Positions 1 to 6,337 of a stretch of DNA of 9,228 nucleotides are shown piece after piece (within the stretch, counting starts at the first letter, position 1; the number at the start of each line of letters is the position of its first letter). Location of the stretch: contig JAGVQF010000083.1 of NCBI GenBank assembly GCA_020051815.1, positions 1 to 9,228 of the forward strand, read 5' to 3'. The stretch is from Candidatus Saganbacteria bacterium (GTDB lineage: Bacteria; Margulisbacteria; WOR-1; O2-12-FULL-45-9; XYB2-FULL-48-7). The notes under the pieces were generated by a model. That model made no database searches. It was not told the DNA's origin and saw only the letters and a list, made by a program, of their open reading frames with translations. The position numbers and the translations under genes were made by a program.

Positions 1-405
1 CTGATCGCCGTGGCGAAAAAAGAGCCCGGAGTGATCGTCACCGGCTCGCGCTGGATCAAAGGGGGAGGGTTCGAGAATTACAGTTTTGTTAAATTCCTCC
101 TCAATTTTATTTTTCAGCGGTTGTTTTCGCTCCTTTACCGGACCAATTTGTCGGACATGACCTACGGCTACCGGCTTTTTCCGGCCAAGCTTGTCAAGGC
201 GATCCGCTGGGAAGAGTTGCGCCATCCATTTCTATTTGAGACAATTGTTAAGCCGCTCCGGTTGGGAGTGGGGGTGATCGAGGTTCCCTCAAAATGGAAG
301 GCGCGCAGCGAGGGCGGCTCGCAGAACACTTTTCTGCGTAATTTTGAGTACTTTCGGATCGGCCTGAAGACCTTATTTTATTCGCGGGAGCAGATCTTAA
401 AATGA
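1..405 (+). CDS. GT2 glycosyltransferase, DPM1-like, 5'-truncated by window edge
   Basis: The frame is open from base 1, so this is the C-terminal part (134 codons visible) of a longer gene; the GTG at 10 is not a credible start. The visible protein reads VTGSRWIKGGG, then a hydrophobic stretch around FLLNFIFQRLFSLLY, then SDMTYGYRLFPAKLVKAI. This layout is typical of the C-terminal half of dolichol-phosphate-mannose-synthase-like GT2 enzymes, where a post-catalytic loop is followed by a D-x-x-x-G-Y/F-R-L/A segment and a conserved basic tail. Family members transfer a sugar from a nucleotide donor to a polyprenyl phosphate at the cytoplasmic membrane face. The nucleotide-binding and DxD motifs would lie upstream of the window. 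It ends in ATGA with the next gene (402-405), so the two are probably translationally coupled. Assignment to GT2 is fairly firm; the sugar and acceptor are unknown. Confidence 0.8.
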   Translation: MIAVAKKEPGVIVTGSRWIKGGGFENYSFVKFLLNFIFQRLFSLLYRTNLSDMTYGYRLFPAKLVKAIRWEELRHPFLFETIVKPLRLGVGVIEVPSKWKARSEGGSQNTFLRNFEYFRIGLKTLFYSREQILK

Positions 406-1319
406 AGAAAGTTATTGTCACGACAACCATCAATCCACCGACCGAAGCGATTTTGAAGTTTGACGCCTTGACGGATTGGACGCTGGTCGTCATCGGCGAC
501 CTCAAGACCCCCAAGGATTATAAGTTGAAGCGGGGGATCTATGTCACACCCGAAGAGCAGGAGAAGTATGACAAAGGGCTTTCCGACGCCATTGGCTGGC
601 GCTGCATCCAGCGCCGGAATTTTGGCATCCTCTGGGCGCATGACCTGGGCGCCGATCTGGTGGCGCTGATCGATGACGACAACATCCCATATGAGGGCTG
701 GGGCGAGAACCTCATCATCGGCAAACCCATCGAGGCGAATTTTTATGAAACGGTTCTGCCGGCCTTTGATCCGATCGGCGCCACAAACCATAAAGAGCTC
801 TGGCACCGCGGCTATCCGCTGCAGTTAATCCCCAAACGCGCTTACAGTAAGCGCTCAAAAAAGACGGTGACCTGCGACGTCCAGGCCGATTTTTGGGACG
901 GTGATCCCGATATCGACGCGGTCTGCCGGATGATCTACAAACCCGAGTGTAAGTTCGCGGCCGGCGCTTTCCCTTTAGCCGCTAACAAAATGGCCCCCTT
1001 CAACTCGCAAAATACCATCCTGACCGGAAAACTGCTCAAGGATTACTTTCTCTTCCCTCACGTCGGTCGGATGGATGACATCTGGGCGGCCTATTATGTT
1101 CAGGCCAAAGGGGCCAAGGTTGTTTTTAACAAGCCGACCGTCTACCAGCAGAGGAACGAGCATGATCTGGTCGTTGATATGAAGAAAGAATATCTCGGTT
1201 ACGAGAACAATCTGGAGATCGTCACCCGGCTCTCCGACAACCCGGACGCCATTTTGAATTATCTCCCACCCGCTTCGCAGGAGGCGTTCACTCTCTACCG
1301 GAAGCATTTTCATGGCTAA
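402..1319 (+). CDS. STELLO/DUF288-like glycosyltransferase
   Basis: 305 residues, soluble, no signal peptide. The N-terminus has VTTTINPPTEAI (6-17) and VVIGDLKTPKDY (29-40), followed by the RRNFGILWAHDLGADLVALIDDDN block (71-94), where DDDN looks like the metal/nucleotide-sugar acidic motif. Further on are WHRGYPLQL (134-142), FWDGDPDIDAVCRM (164-177), PFNSQNTILTG (199-209), GRMDDIWAAYYVQ (222-234) and a terminal YQQRNEHDL segment (248-256). From memory of the family, this ordered set matches DUF288 proteins, whose best-known members are the plant Golgi STELLO proteins that assist cellulose synthase. Bacterial members are little characterised, so the substrate is unknown. The start at 402 overlaps the upstream stop (ATGA), with GGGAG at 386-390 about 11 bases upstream. 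The stop at 1319 overlaps the next start by 8 bases. The setting suggests it uses or builds the same sugar as the adjacent epimerase handles; this is inference. Confidence 0.75.
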   Translation: MKKVIVTTTINPPTEAILKFDALTDWTLVVIGDLKTPKDYKLKRGIYVTPEEQEKYDKGLSDAIGWRCIQRRNFGILWAHDLGADLVALIDDDNIPYEGWGENLIIGKPIEANFYETVLPAFDPIGATNHKELWHRGYPLQLIPKRAYSKRSKKTVTCDVQADFWDGDPDIDAVCRMIYKPECKFAAGAFPLAANKMAPFNSQNTILTGKLLKDYFLFPHVGRMDDIWAAYYVQAKGAKVVFNKPTVYQQRNEHDLVVDMKKEYLGYENNLEIVTRLSDNPDAILNYLPPASQEAFTLYRKHFHG

Positions 1320-2295
1320 GAAGGTCCTCGTTACCGGCGGCGCCGGCTTTGTCGGGCGGCACATGATCAAGCGCCTGCTCGAGCTTGGCCACGAGGTCCA
1401 TTGCGTTGATAATGTCGCTCCGCTGACCGGGGGGCTGCTCCCAAAGAAGTGGCCGCTCTATTCGCCGTTTGATTTTAAAAATTTCTACTTTCACCACGAA
1501 GATTGCCGGGATTACTTTAAGCGGGTCAATGATACCGATTTTGACTATTGTTTCCACCTGGCGGCGATGGTGGGGGGGCGCCTCATGATCGAGAACAATC
1601 CGCTGGCGGTGGCCGATGACCTCTCGATCGATGCCGAGTACTGGCAGTGGGCGGCCAGGACCAAGCCGCGCAAAACCCTCTGTTTTAGCTCGAGCGCCGC
1701 TTATCCGATCGGTCTGCAGAAGGAAAAGGGTTACAAACTGCTCCGGGAAGATATGATCAATTTCGATTCCGATATCGGGATGCCCGACATGTCGTACGGC
1801 TGGGCCAAACTAACCTGCGAATACCTGGCGAAATTAGCTTATTCGAAGCACGGCCTCAAGTCGGTCGTCTACCGCCCTTTTTCCGGTTACGGCGAGGACC
1901 AGGACGAGACCTATCCCTTCCCGGCGATCTGCCAGCGGGTCCTGGCAAACCAGGGGGCGAAGGTCATAACTGTTTGGGGGACGGGGCGACAGATGCGTGA
2001 TTTTATCCACATCGATGATTGTGTCGAGGGGGTCCTTAAATCAATGGATCAGATCGACAATGGCGACGCGCTCAACCTAGCGACCGGTCTTTACACCAGT
2101 TTTATCGATTTCGCCAAGATCGCGGCCGAGTTGTGCGGATTTTCACCGGAGGTGCGCGGCACCTCGGACAAACCGGAAGGGGTTTTTGCCCGTGCCGGCG
2201 ACCCGGCCAAGCTGAATCGACTGGGCTTTAAATATACGATTGATTTCCGCCGCGGCGTTGAGCGGGCATTAAAAAGATTCCAAACCCTCGGTTAG
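1312..2295 (+). CDS. NAD-dependent sugar epimerase/dehydratase (extended SDR)
   Basis: 327 residues, the usual length for extended short-chain dehydrogenases acting on nucleotide sugars. The N-terminal Rossmann motif is TGGAGFVG (8-15, GxxGxxG). LAAMVGG (83-89) follows, then the catalytic serine region CFSSSAAYP (124-132) and the YxxxK pair Tyr162/Lys166 in MSYGWAK. RPFSGYG (188-194) and VWGTGRQMRDFIHIDD (221-236) are standard substrate-domain signatures of the epimerase/dehydratase family. The LAAMVGG form recalls GDP-sugar epimerases/reductases (GDP-mannose 3,5-epimerase, GDP-fucose synthase type), but I cannot choose between these and a UDP-sugar 4-epimerase. It starts inside the preceding gene with GGAAG at 1300-1304, which is a plausible weak ribosome site. 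Its stop TAG (2293-2295) overlaps the stop of the convergent gene by 4 bases. It probably supplies a nucleotide sugar to the neighbouring transferases. Confidence 0.9.
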   Translation: MAKKVLVTGGAGFVGRHMIKRLLELGHEVHCVDNVAPLTGGLLPKKWPLYSPFDFKNFYFHHEDCRDYFKRVNDTDFDYCFHLAAMVGGRLMIENNPLAVADDLSIDAEYWQWAARTKPRKTLCFSSSAAYPIGLQKEKGYKLLREDMINFDSDIGMPDMSYGWAKLTCEYLAKLAYSKHGLKSVVYRPFSGYGEDQDETYPFPAICQRVLANQGAKVITVWGTGRQMRDFIHIDDCVEGVLKSMDQIDNGDALNLATGLYTSFIDFAKIAAELCGFSPEVRGTSDKPEGVFARAGDPAKLNRLGFKYTIDFRRGVERALKRFQTLG

Positions 2296-3890
2296 TTAGC
2301 GATCAGTCGGGAATAGTTGTCTTCAGCGATAGTTTTCCCTCGCGTTAGACCAAGCTTCTGCCAGCTTGCCGTATCACTTAAAACGAGCGCTTTTTCTTTC
2401 AAGAGATCGCGCTTCAATTGTTCGCCATCCCAATAGTATCGGTCCGCCGGGCCGGCCATGAAATCGACATAGAACAGATCAGGACTCATGAAGCGGGCCC
2501 GGTCGCGCGGCCGGTAAATATAGAACTGCGCCCCGTTTTGTCGGTATTCAGAGATCAAAGCAGGCCACTTGATATCGGGATTAAACGCGTCAGCGATCGG
2601 CCGGGTGTTGTAGAAGAGGACGGAGTAAGAAAGGGCGACTAAGGCAAAACAGATGGCCAAGGAAGGCGATGAGGGCTTGAGGCAGAAGAAGGCGAAAAGG
2701 GCAAGCGAGACGACAAAGAGGGCGACGGGAATAACCGCCGCGGAGAGATTGATCCCTTCGGCATTAACGGGATTTATCAGCAAGGCGATAAGAATGGCAG
2801 TAAAGATAAACAGAAAAAAAACGCTCCAGAACAGGCGAGCTCGGAAACCTGCGAATAAACTTCGCGGTTTCCTCGCAGGGTTCTTGAATATCTCGATCAA
2901 CTTAATCCCGGCCAGGATCGCCATGGGCGGGACAAAAGAGGTAAAGGTCCGAAAATCGGTGAATTTATAACAGAATAAAAGAAAAAGAAAGTTGGGCCAG
3001 AACCAGAGCGCGCAAAAAGTGCCCAGCGAAAAAGTCCGGGGGACTTTTAGGCCGGTCAGGAATAACGGCGTCCAGGGGAAAATCGTGATGAGGAGCAGCC
3101 CAATAATCGAGGGGTAGAAGCCCAGACCGAGGTAACCAGGATTGTACGGGCTTTTGATCGTAATGCTCTGCAGATAAGGGAGCCACTGGTCCTTCATGAT
3201 CAGTGATTGCGCCCCGATCACTCCGCCGGTTAAGGTGAGGAATATAATCAGACAAAACAGCGCGTGCCGCGAGAATAGAAATCGGACCAGTTTTTCCCGC
3301 ACTTCAGGGAGAACCGCGGCGCCAGCCAGCACGGTCAGGGCCAGGGGCAGAACTCCGAGCCCGCTCTTGACCAGAAAACCGGCCGCGGCCGCGGCCGCCA
3401 CGCCGTAAGCGTAACCCGGTCTTTCCGACTTTAAATAGGCAAAGAGCAGGAGGTGGGCGGTCAGAAGGCAAAGCGTCAGCGGCACGTCGAGCTTGGGCGC
3501 GCGCGAGTAGACGACCAGGCACAAACTCGTCGCGGCGATCAGCGTGGAATAGAGTGCCGTCTCTTGTGAGGCGAGGCGCGCGAGAGAGAAATACATGATC
3601 AACAAGATTACCGCGAAATAAACGACGTTGGGGATATGGACGGTCAGCTCATTGATGCCAAAGACCTTGGGCGCCCAGGCCAGCAGCCAGATGCCGAGCG
3701 GCGGTTTGTCCACCAGACCGGTTGGATCGCCCAGTGTTAACATGGGCGCGAGCCATTGCTGGTAGAGGATCGTGTTCCTGACCGTTAGCGCATAGCCCGA
3801 CGCGTCATCGGTTTGCAGCGCGTTGCGGGGAAGGGTCAGGAAGCTGAAGGCGACAAAAAGAAACAGGATAACGAACAGGTATTTTTTCAT
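2292..3890 (-). CDS. GT-C membrane glycosyltransferase, ArnT/PMT family (second gene of operon)
   Basis: 532 residues from the ATG at 3890. It has an N-terminal membrane segment (4-20), about a dozen hydrophobic spans in total, and a polar C-terminal tail (about 430-532). Family marks of polyprenyl-phosphate-sugar-dependent GT-C enzymes (GT83/PMT_2) are the acidic first loop QTDDASGYA (26-34), GLVDKPPLGIWLL (58-70) and SRAPKLDVPL (129-138). FPWTPLF (271-277) and FTSFVPPMAI (316-325) add support. Such enzymes move a sugar from a lipid-phosphate carrier to a lipid, glycan or protein acceptor on the outer membrane face. An 11-residue extension to a TTG at 3923 is possible but rejected: the ATG sits in a TGATG junction with the upstream gene stop, a typical coupling arrangement. 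An Ala6 run (about 165-170) is encoded by a GGCCGC-rich stretch near 3380-3402. There is no room for a terminator before the convergent epimerase gene. Confidence 0.85.
   Translation of the reverse strand: MKKYLFVILFLFVAFSFLTLPRNALQTDDASGYALTVRNTILYQQWLAPMLTLGDPTGLVDKPPLGIWLLAWAPKVFGINELTVHIPNVVYFAVILLIMYFSLARLASQETALYSTLIAATSLCLVVYSRAPKLDVPLTLCLLTAHLLLFAYLKSERPGYAYGVAAAAAAGFLVKSGLGVLPLALTVLAGAAVLPEVREKLVRFLFSRHALFCLIIFLTLTGGVIGAQSLIMKDQWLPYLQSITIKSPYNPGYLGLGFYPSIIGLLLITIFPWTPLFLTGLKVPRTFSLGTFCALWFWPNFLFLLFCYKFTDFRTFTSFVPPMAILAGIKLIEIFKNPARKPRSLFAGFRARLFWSVFFLFIFTAILIALLINPVNAEGINLSAAVIPVALFVVSLALFAFFCLKPSSPSLAICFALVALSYSVLFYNTRPIADAFNPDIKWPALISEYRQNGAQFYIYRPRDRARFMSPDLFYVDFMAGPADRYYWDGEQLKRDLLKEKALVLSDTASWQKLGLTRGKTIAEDNYSRLIAN
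2843..2872. repeat. Inverted repeat GGAAACC/GGTTTCC, copy in second GT-C gene
   Basis: GGAAACC at 2843-2849 pairs with GGTTTCC at 2866-2872 across 16 bases. The first 13 bases (GGAAACCTGCGAA) are identical to 4490-4502. It encodes part of the polar loop around residues 338-347. Confidence 0.45.
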
Positions 3891-5296
3891 CAGGGTAATT
3901 TTCCGCCCAGATAGCCTTCGCAATGGAAGATCTGCATCCTGGTGGGGATATCGGCGTCTTTTGTAAAGAGCCGTTTATTCGGCTCGACCCAAACCCGGTG
4001 GAAAAGCGGCTTGAGCCCTTTTTGCAGTTCGGTAGTGTTTTCACGGGCGAAATAGATCACATTATCGCCTTTTTTTATGTCGGGCGTGCCCCAGGCCTCC
4101 ATTTCCTTGCTTAGGCCTGGCGGGGAATAAACTTTAACTTTGCCGTGAAAGGAAACTAAGCCGAAAGTCCCAATATCATTGGCCAGATAAAAGGTCCGGC
4201 CGCTCTTGGGATTTGATTCCTTTAGGAATCGCGGGAGCTGTTGGTTGATGGTGAATTCCTTGCCTTTTAACTCGGCCGGGGTGGGGTATAAGAAAATGTA
4301 ATAGGTGAAACCCAGGATGTTCACCAGGAGGGCAAAAAAGAGCGTTGTGCCTATGGCAAATCTTTTGAATTGACTGGAATTGATGATTGCCGGCAGGTAG
4401 GCCGTCGCCACCCAGTGCCCGCCGACATTGGCGATCGGACTGATGACGGCAAAGGGCAGGAAAACCACGGCGGAAAAAATGGAAAGTAAGGAAACCTGCG
4501 AACGATTACCGATGGTTTCCGGTTTCCAGAAACCTTTTATGATCATATAAATTGTTATCAGGAAGATCGGCGGGGTATAGAGAACCATTTGCAGGCCAAA
4601 GAAGTTGAATAGATTGTCCATTATTCTTGGCGTTGTCCCCATTTTCCCTCCCCAATAAAGAAAAGGGGCAAAGCCCTGCCGTAAATTCCAGATGATCACC
4701 GGCGAGAAGACGAAGAGAGCGAGCAGGAACGCCAGATAGGGCTCTTTTCTTGTCAGCCAGAAACGCTGTTCTTTATTAAAAATAAGAAAGATGAGAGTTC
4801 CGACGAAAAACAGGGCCATCACATAATCGCTTAAAAGACCGAGACCGGCCGTGATGCCCAGCAGATACCAAAGTCGCGAGTCGCGGGTCGCGAGTAATTT
4901 AACAAGTAAATAAAAGCTCAAAGACCAGAAGAGGAAGAGAATTGTCTGCGGCACGAGGAACATGCCGCCGCCGAAGAACGTCGGCAGGAGATTGAAGATC
5001 ATGGCCGCGACGGCCCCGGCTTTCCGGCCGTAAAGTTCTTTGCCGGTAAAATAGATGATGAGCGAGATCAGAAAAACGATGAGGATCGCGCCCAGGCGGA
5101 TCGAGAGTTCACTATTGCCGAATAAGCCCGTCAAGATGAAATTCACATAGGCGATCATGGGGGGATGAGCAATATAGCTCAAGTCGAGATGCCGGCTCCA
5201 AACCCAATAGAAGGCTTCGTCGCCGATCAGGGGGAAATAGCGCGCCACCGCGAGTTTAAAGACGTTAATGGCGACAAGGAATATGGCTAAATACAT
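3890..5296 (-). CDS. GT-C membrane glycosyltransferase, ArnT/PMT family (first gene of operon)
   Basis: 468 residues from the ATG at 5296. The first membrane segment is 1-18, followed by the acidic loop PLIGDEAFYWVW (22-33) and YIAHPPMIAY (41-50). These are the DEAYYW and HPPM motifs of PMT_2/ArnT-like transferases that take sugars from polyprenyl phosphate. Several more spans follow to about residue 336, then a soluble C-terminal domain (about 340-468) containing YSPPGLSKEMEAWGTPD (390-406), a form common in this subgroup. The frame stays open a further 70 codons to 5506, but that extension is polar, has no family resemblance and lies inside the divergent GT9 gene. The chosen ATG instead lies six bases after a TATAAT (5308-5303). 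The stop overlaps the next gene start by one base (TGATG). It is a divergent paralogue of the following gene, not a tandem duplicate. It carries a 3 x 7-base repeat at 4874-4894. Confidence 0.85.
   Translation of the reverse strand: MYLAIFLVAINVFKLAVARYFPLIGDEAFYWVWSRHLDLSYIAHPPMIAYVNFILTGLFGNSELSIRLGAILIVFLISLIIYFTGKELYGRKAGAVAAMIFNLLPTFFGGGMFLVPQTILFLFWSLSFYLLVKLLATRDSRLWYLLGITAGLGLLSDYVMALFFVGTLIFLIFNKEQRFWLTRKEPYLAFLLALFVFSPVIIWNLRQGFAPFLYWGGKMGTTPRIMDNLFNFFGLQMVLYTPPIFLITIYMIIKGFWKPETIGNRSQVSLLSIFSAVVFLPFAVISPIANVGGHWVATAYLPAIINSSQFKRFAIGTTLFFALLVNILGFTYYIFLYPTPAELKGKEFTINQQLPRFLKESNPKSGRTFYLANDIGTFGLVSFHGKVKVYSPPGLSKEMEAWGTPDIKKGDNVIYFARENTTELQKGLKPLFHRVWVEPNKRLFTKDADIPTRMQIFHCEGYLGGKLP
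4490..4527. repeat. Inverted repeat GGAAACC/GGTTTCC, copy in first GT-C gene
   Basis: GGAAACC at 4490-4496 pairs with GGTTTCC at 4514-4520 across 17 bases, with a second GGTTTCC at 4521-4527. It shares its first 13 bases with 2843-2855 and lies in a polar loop around residues 256-268, a position that is not equivalent in the two proteins. Confidence 0.45.
4874..4894. repeat. Three tandem copies of a 7-base unit (TCGCGRG)
   Basis: TCGCGAG, TCGCGGG, TCGCGAG run head to tail within the first GT-C gene and encode LATRDSR (about 135-141 of that protein) in a loop between membrane spans. Because the unit is 7 bases, gain or loss of one copy would shift the frame; the present three copies keep it. 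Confidence 0.8.
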
Positions 5297-5312
5297 GTTA
5301 AAATTATAGCAC
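5297..5312. promoter_or_regulatory. 16-base divergent start region with overlapping -10 boxes
   Basis: Only 16 bases separate the ATG of the minus-strand GT-C operon (5296) from the ATG of the plus-strand GT9 gene (5313). On the minus strand TATAAT occupies 5308-5303 and is followed by TTTAAC and then ATG, so a start about 7 bases downstream would fall on the A of the ATG. On the plus strand TAAAAT at 5299-5304 lies eight bases before the GT9 ATG. Neither gene has a Shine-Dalgarno match here. Any -35 elements must lie inside the opposite coding region, and I see no good hexamer. The -10 call is visible in the sequence; promoter function and leaderless translation are inferred. Confidence 0.5.
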
Positions 5313-6317
5313 ATGGCGATTGACAAAATCTTAATCGTTAAATTAGGGGCGATCGGCGATGTCCTGCGCACGACCTCGCTTTTGCCCGGACTGCGGGAGA
5401 AGTATTCGCCGGTGCAAATTGATTGGATCACTTCCTCTGCCGCGCGCGAATTGCTGGATTGGAACGAATACCTCGGCCGGGTGCTGATCTGGGAGGAGCG
5501 CGACACGGCCGGCGCTTATGACCTGGTCATCGGTCTTGAGGACGAGAAGGATGTCTGCCGGTTCGTTTCATCGGTGAGCGCGCAAAAGATCATCGGCGCC
5601 TATCATGACAAAGGCAAAGTCGTTTACACCCCCTCCGCTTGGTTTGATATGTCGATCATCTCGCGATTTGGGCTCGAGCAGGCCAACCGACTAAAAAAGA
5701 GCAACCAGAAGACCTATCAGCAGCACATGGCCGACCTGCTTGGTATCAGTGTCTCGCCTTATGTTTTTAAGCTGACGCCGGACGAAGCGGAGTACGGCCG
5801 CAAAGCTGTTAAAGATATGGGAATAGGAAAAGGAGAGAGGATAATAGGGATCAATACCGGCGCGGGCCGGCGCTGGCCGCAAAAAAGCTGGGGGATAGAG
5901 CAAACGATCGACCTGGTCAAGAAAGTGAAAAAAGAGCTGGGGGCCGTTTCGCTCATCCTTGGCGGGATCGATGATCGGGCGCGCAACGCGACGATCACCA
6001 AAGAGACCGGCATGCCCGATGCCGGCGTCCATTCATTGCGCGAATTCGCCGCCGTTATCGGCCGGTGCCAGGTACTGCTCTCAAGCGACAGCCTGGCCAT
6101 GCATTTTGGGATCGCGCTCGGCAAGAAAATGGTCGTCTTTTTTGGGCCGACTTCCCCTGCGGAGATAGAATTATATGGTTTGGGGACCAAGCTCTCCCCT
6201 AAGAAGGATTGTCTCGTTTGTTATAAGAAGCAATGCGATATTAAGCCGAATTGCATGGACGATCTTTCGGTGGCGGATATGTTTGAAGCGGTCAAAAAGG
6301 AACTAAGCAAAATCTAA
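5313..6317 (+). CDS. Glycosyltransferase family 9 (heptosyltransferase-like)
   Basis: 334 residues, a normal GT9 length, with no membrane segment beyond a hydrophobic start. It has the family N-terminus ILIVKLGAIGDVLRTTSLLPGL (6-27; K10, G12, D16). The C-terminal domain has IGINTGAGRRWPQKSW (178-193), a VLLSSDSLAMHFGIALGKKMVVFFGPTSP stretch (254-282) and ELYG (286-289). A cysteine cluster C300-x2-C303-x4-C308-x5-C314 follows, which is seen in many GT9 proteins. Family enzymes add heptose or a related sugar from ADP- or other nucleotide donors to lipid A core or other surface glycans; the actual sugar here is unknown. The start at 5313 is the first ATG and sits 16 bases from the divergent operon start, without a Shine-Dalgarno site. 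Directly behind its stop, in TAATG phase, lies a broken copy of the start of the gene at 8012. Confidence 0.9.
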   Translation: MAIDKILIVKLGAIGDVLRTTSLLPGLREKYSPVQIDWITSSAARELLDWNEYLGRVLIWEERDTAGAYDLVIGLEDEKDVCRFVSSVSAQKIIGAYHDKGKVVYTPSAWFDMSIISRFGLEQANRLKKSNQKTYQQHMADLLGISVSPYVFKLTPDEAEYGRKAVKDMGIGKGERIIGINTGAGRRWPQKSWGIEQTIDLVKKVKKELGAVSLILGGIDDRARNATITKETGMPDAGVHSLREFAAVIGRCQVLLSSDSLAMHFGIALGKKMVVFFGPTSPAEIELYGLGTKLSPKKDCLVCYKKQCDIKPNCMDDLSVADMFEAVKKELSKI

Positions 6318-6333
6318 TGGTCCAAAACATTGG
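6315..6333 (+). repeat. 19-base direct repeat, copy 1
   Basis: TAATGGTCCAAAACATTGG. It matches copy 2 at 8010-8028 with a single C/G difference at the eighth base. The two copies flank the block holding the minus-strand methyltransferase and the plus-strand GT2 gene. Copy 1 lies exactly between the GT9 stop and the methyltransferase stop. Confidence 0.8.
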
Positions 6334-6337
6334 CTAA
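6317..6337 (+). pseudogene. Relic start of a gene like the one at 8012 (MVQNIG then stop)
   Basis: The GT9 stop TAA (6315-6317) overlaps an ATG that opens a seven-codon frame, MVQNIG followed by TAA at 6335-6337. The functional GT2-like gene at 8012 begins in the same way, with a TAATG overlap and the residues MVQNIG. The DNA matches in 18 of 19 positions. After 6333 the similarity stops and the convergent methyltransferase stop codon begins (6334-6336). The best reading is a remnant of an earlier gene order in which a homologue of the 8012 gene followed the GT9 gene. Chance or a functional leader peptide is less likely. Confidence 0.5.

Noticed and set aside
3380..3402. GGCCGC-rich palindromic run
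   Set aside because: It encodes an alanine run in a membrane span of the GT-C protein; no structure or regulatory role is needed to explain it.
3304..3522. Alternative-frame open frames such as the Arg-rich one here
   Set aside because: They are low-complexity shadows of the membrane transferase gene, with no start signal or family resemblance.
3891..3923. TTG start giving 11 extra residues on the second GT-C gene
   Set aside because: The ATG at 3890 forms a TGATG junction and begins a typical MKKYLF membrane segment.
5297..5506. 70-codon N-terminal extension of the first GT-C gene on the minus strand
   Set aside because: It lies inside the conserved start of the divergent GT9 gene, is polar with no family match, and the ATG at 5296 sits correctly after a TATAAT and directly opens the first membrane span.
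6317..6337. MVQNIG mini-frame as a functional leader peptide
   Set aside because: It has no regulatory hairpin and nothing downstream on the plus strand to control; its identity with the 8012 gene start is better explained as a relic.
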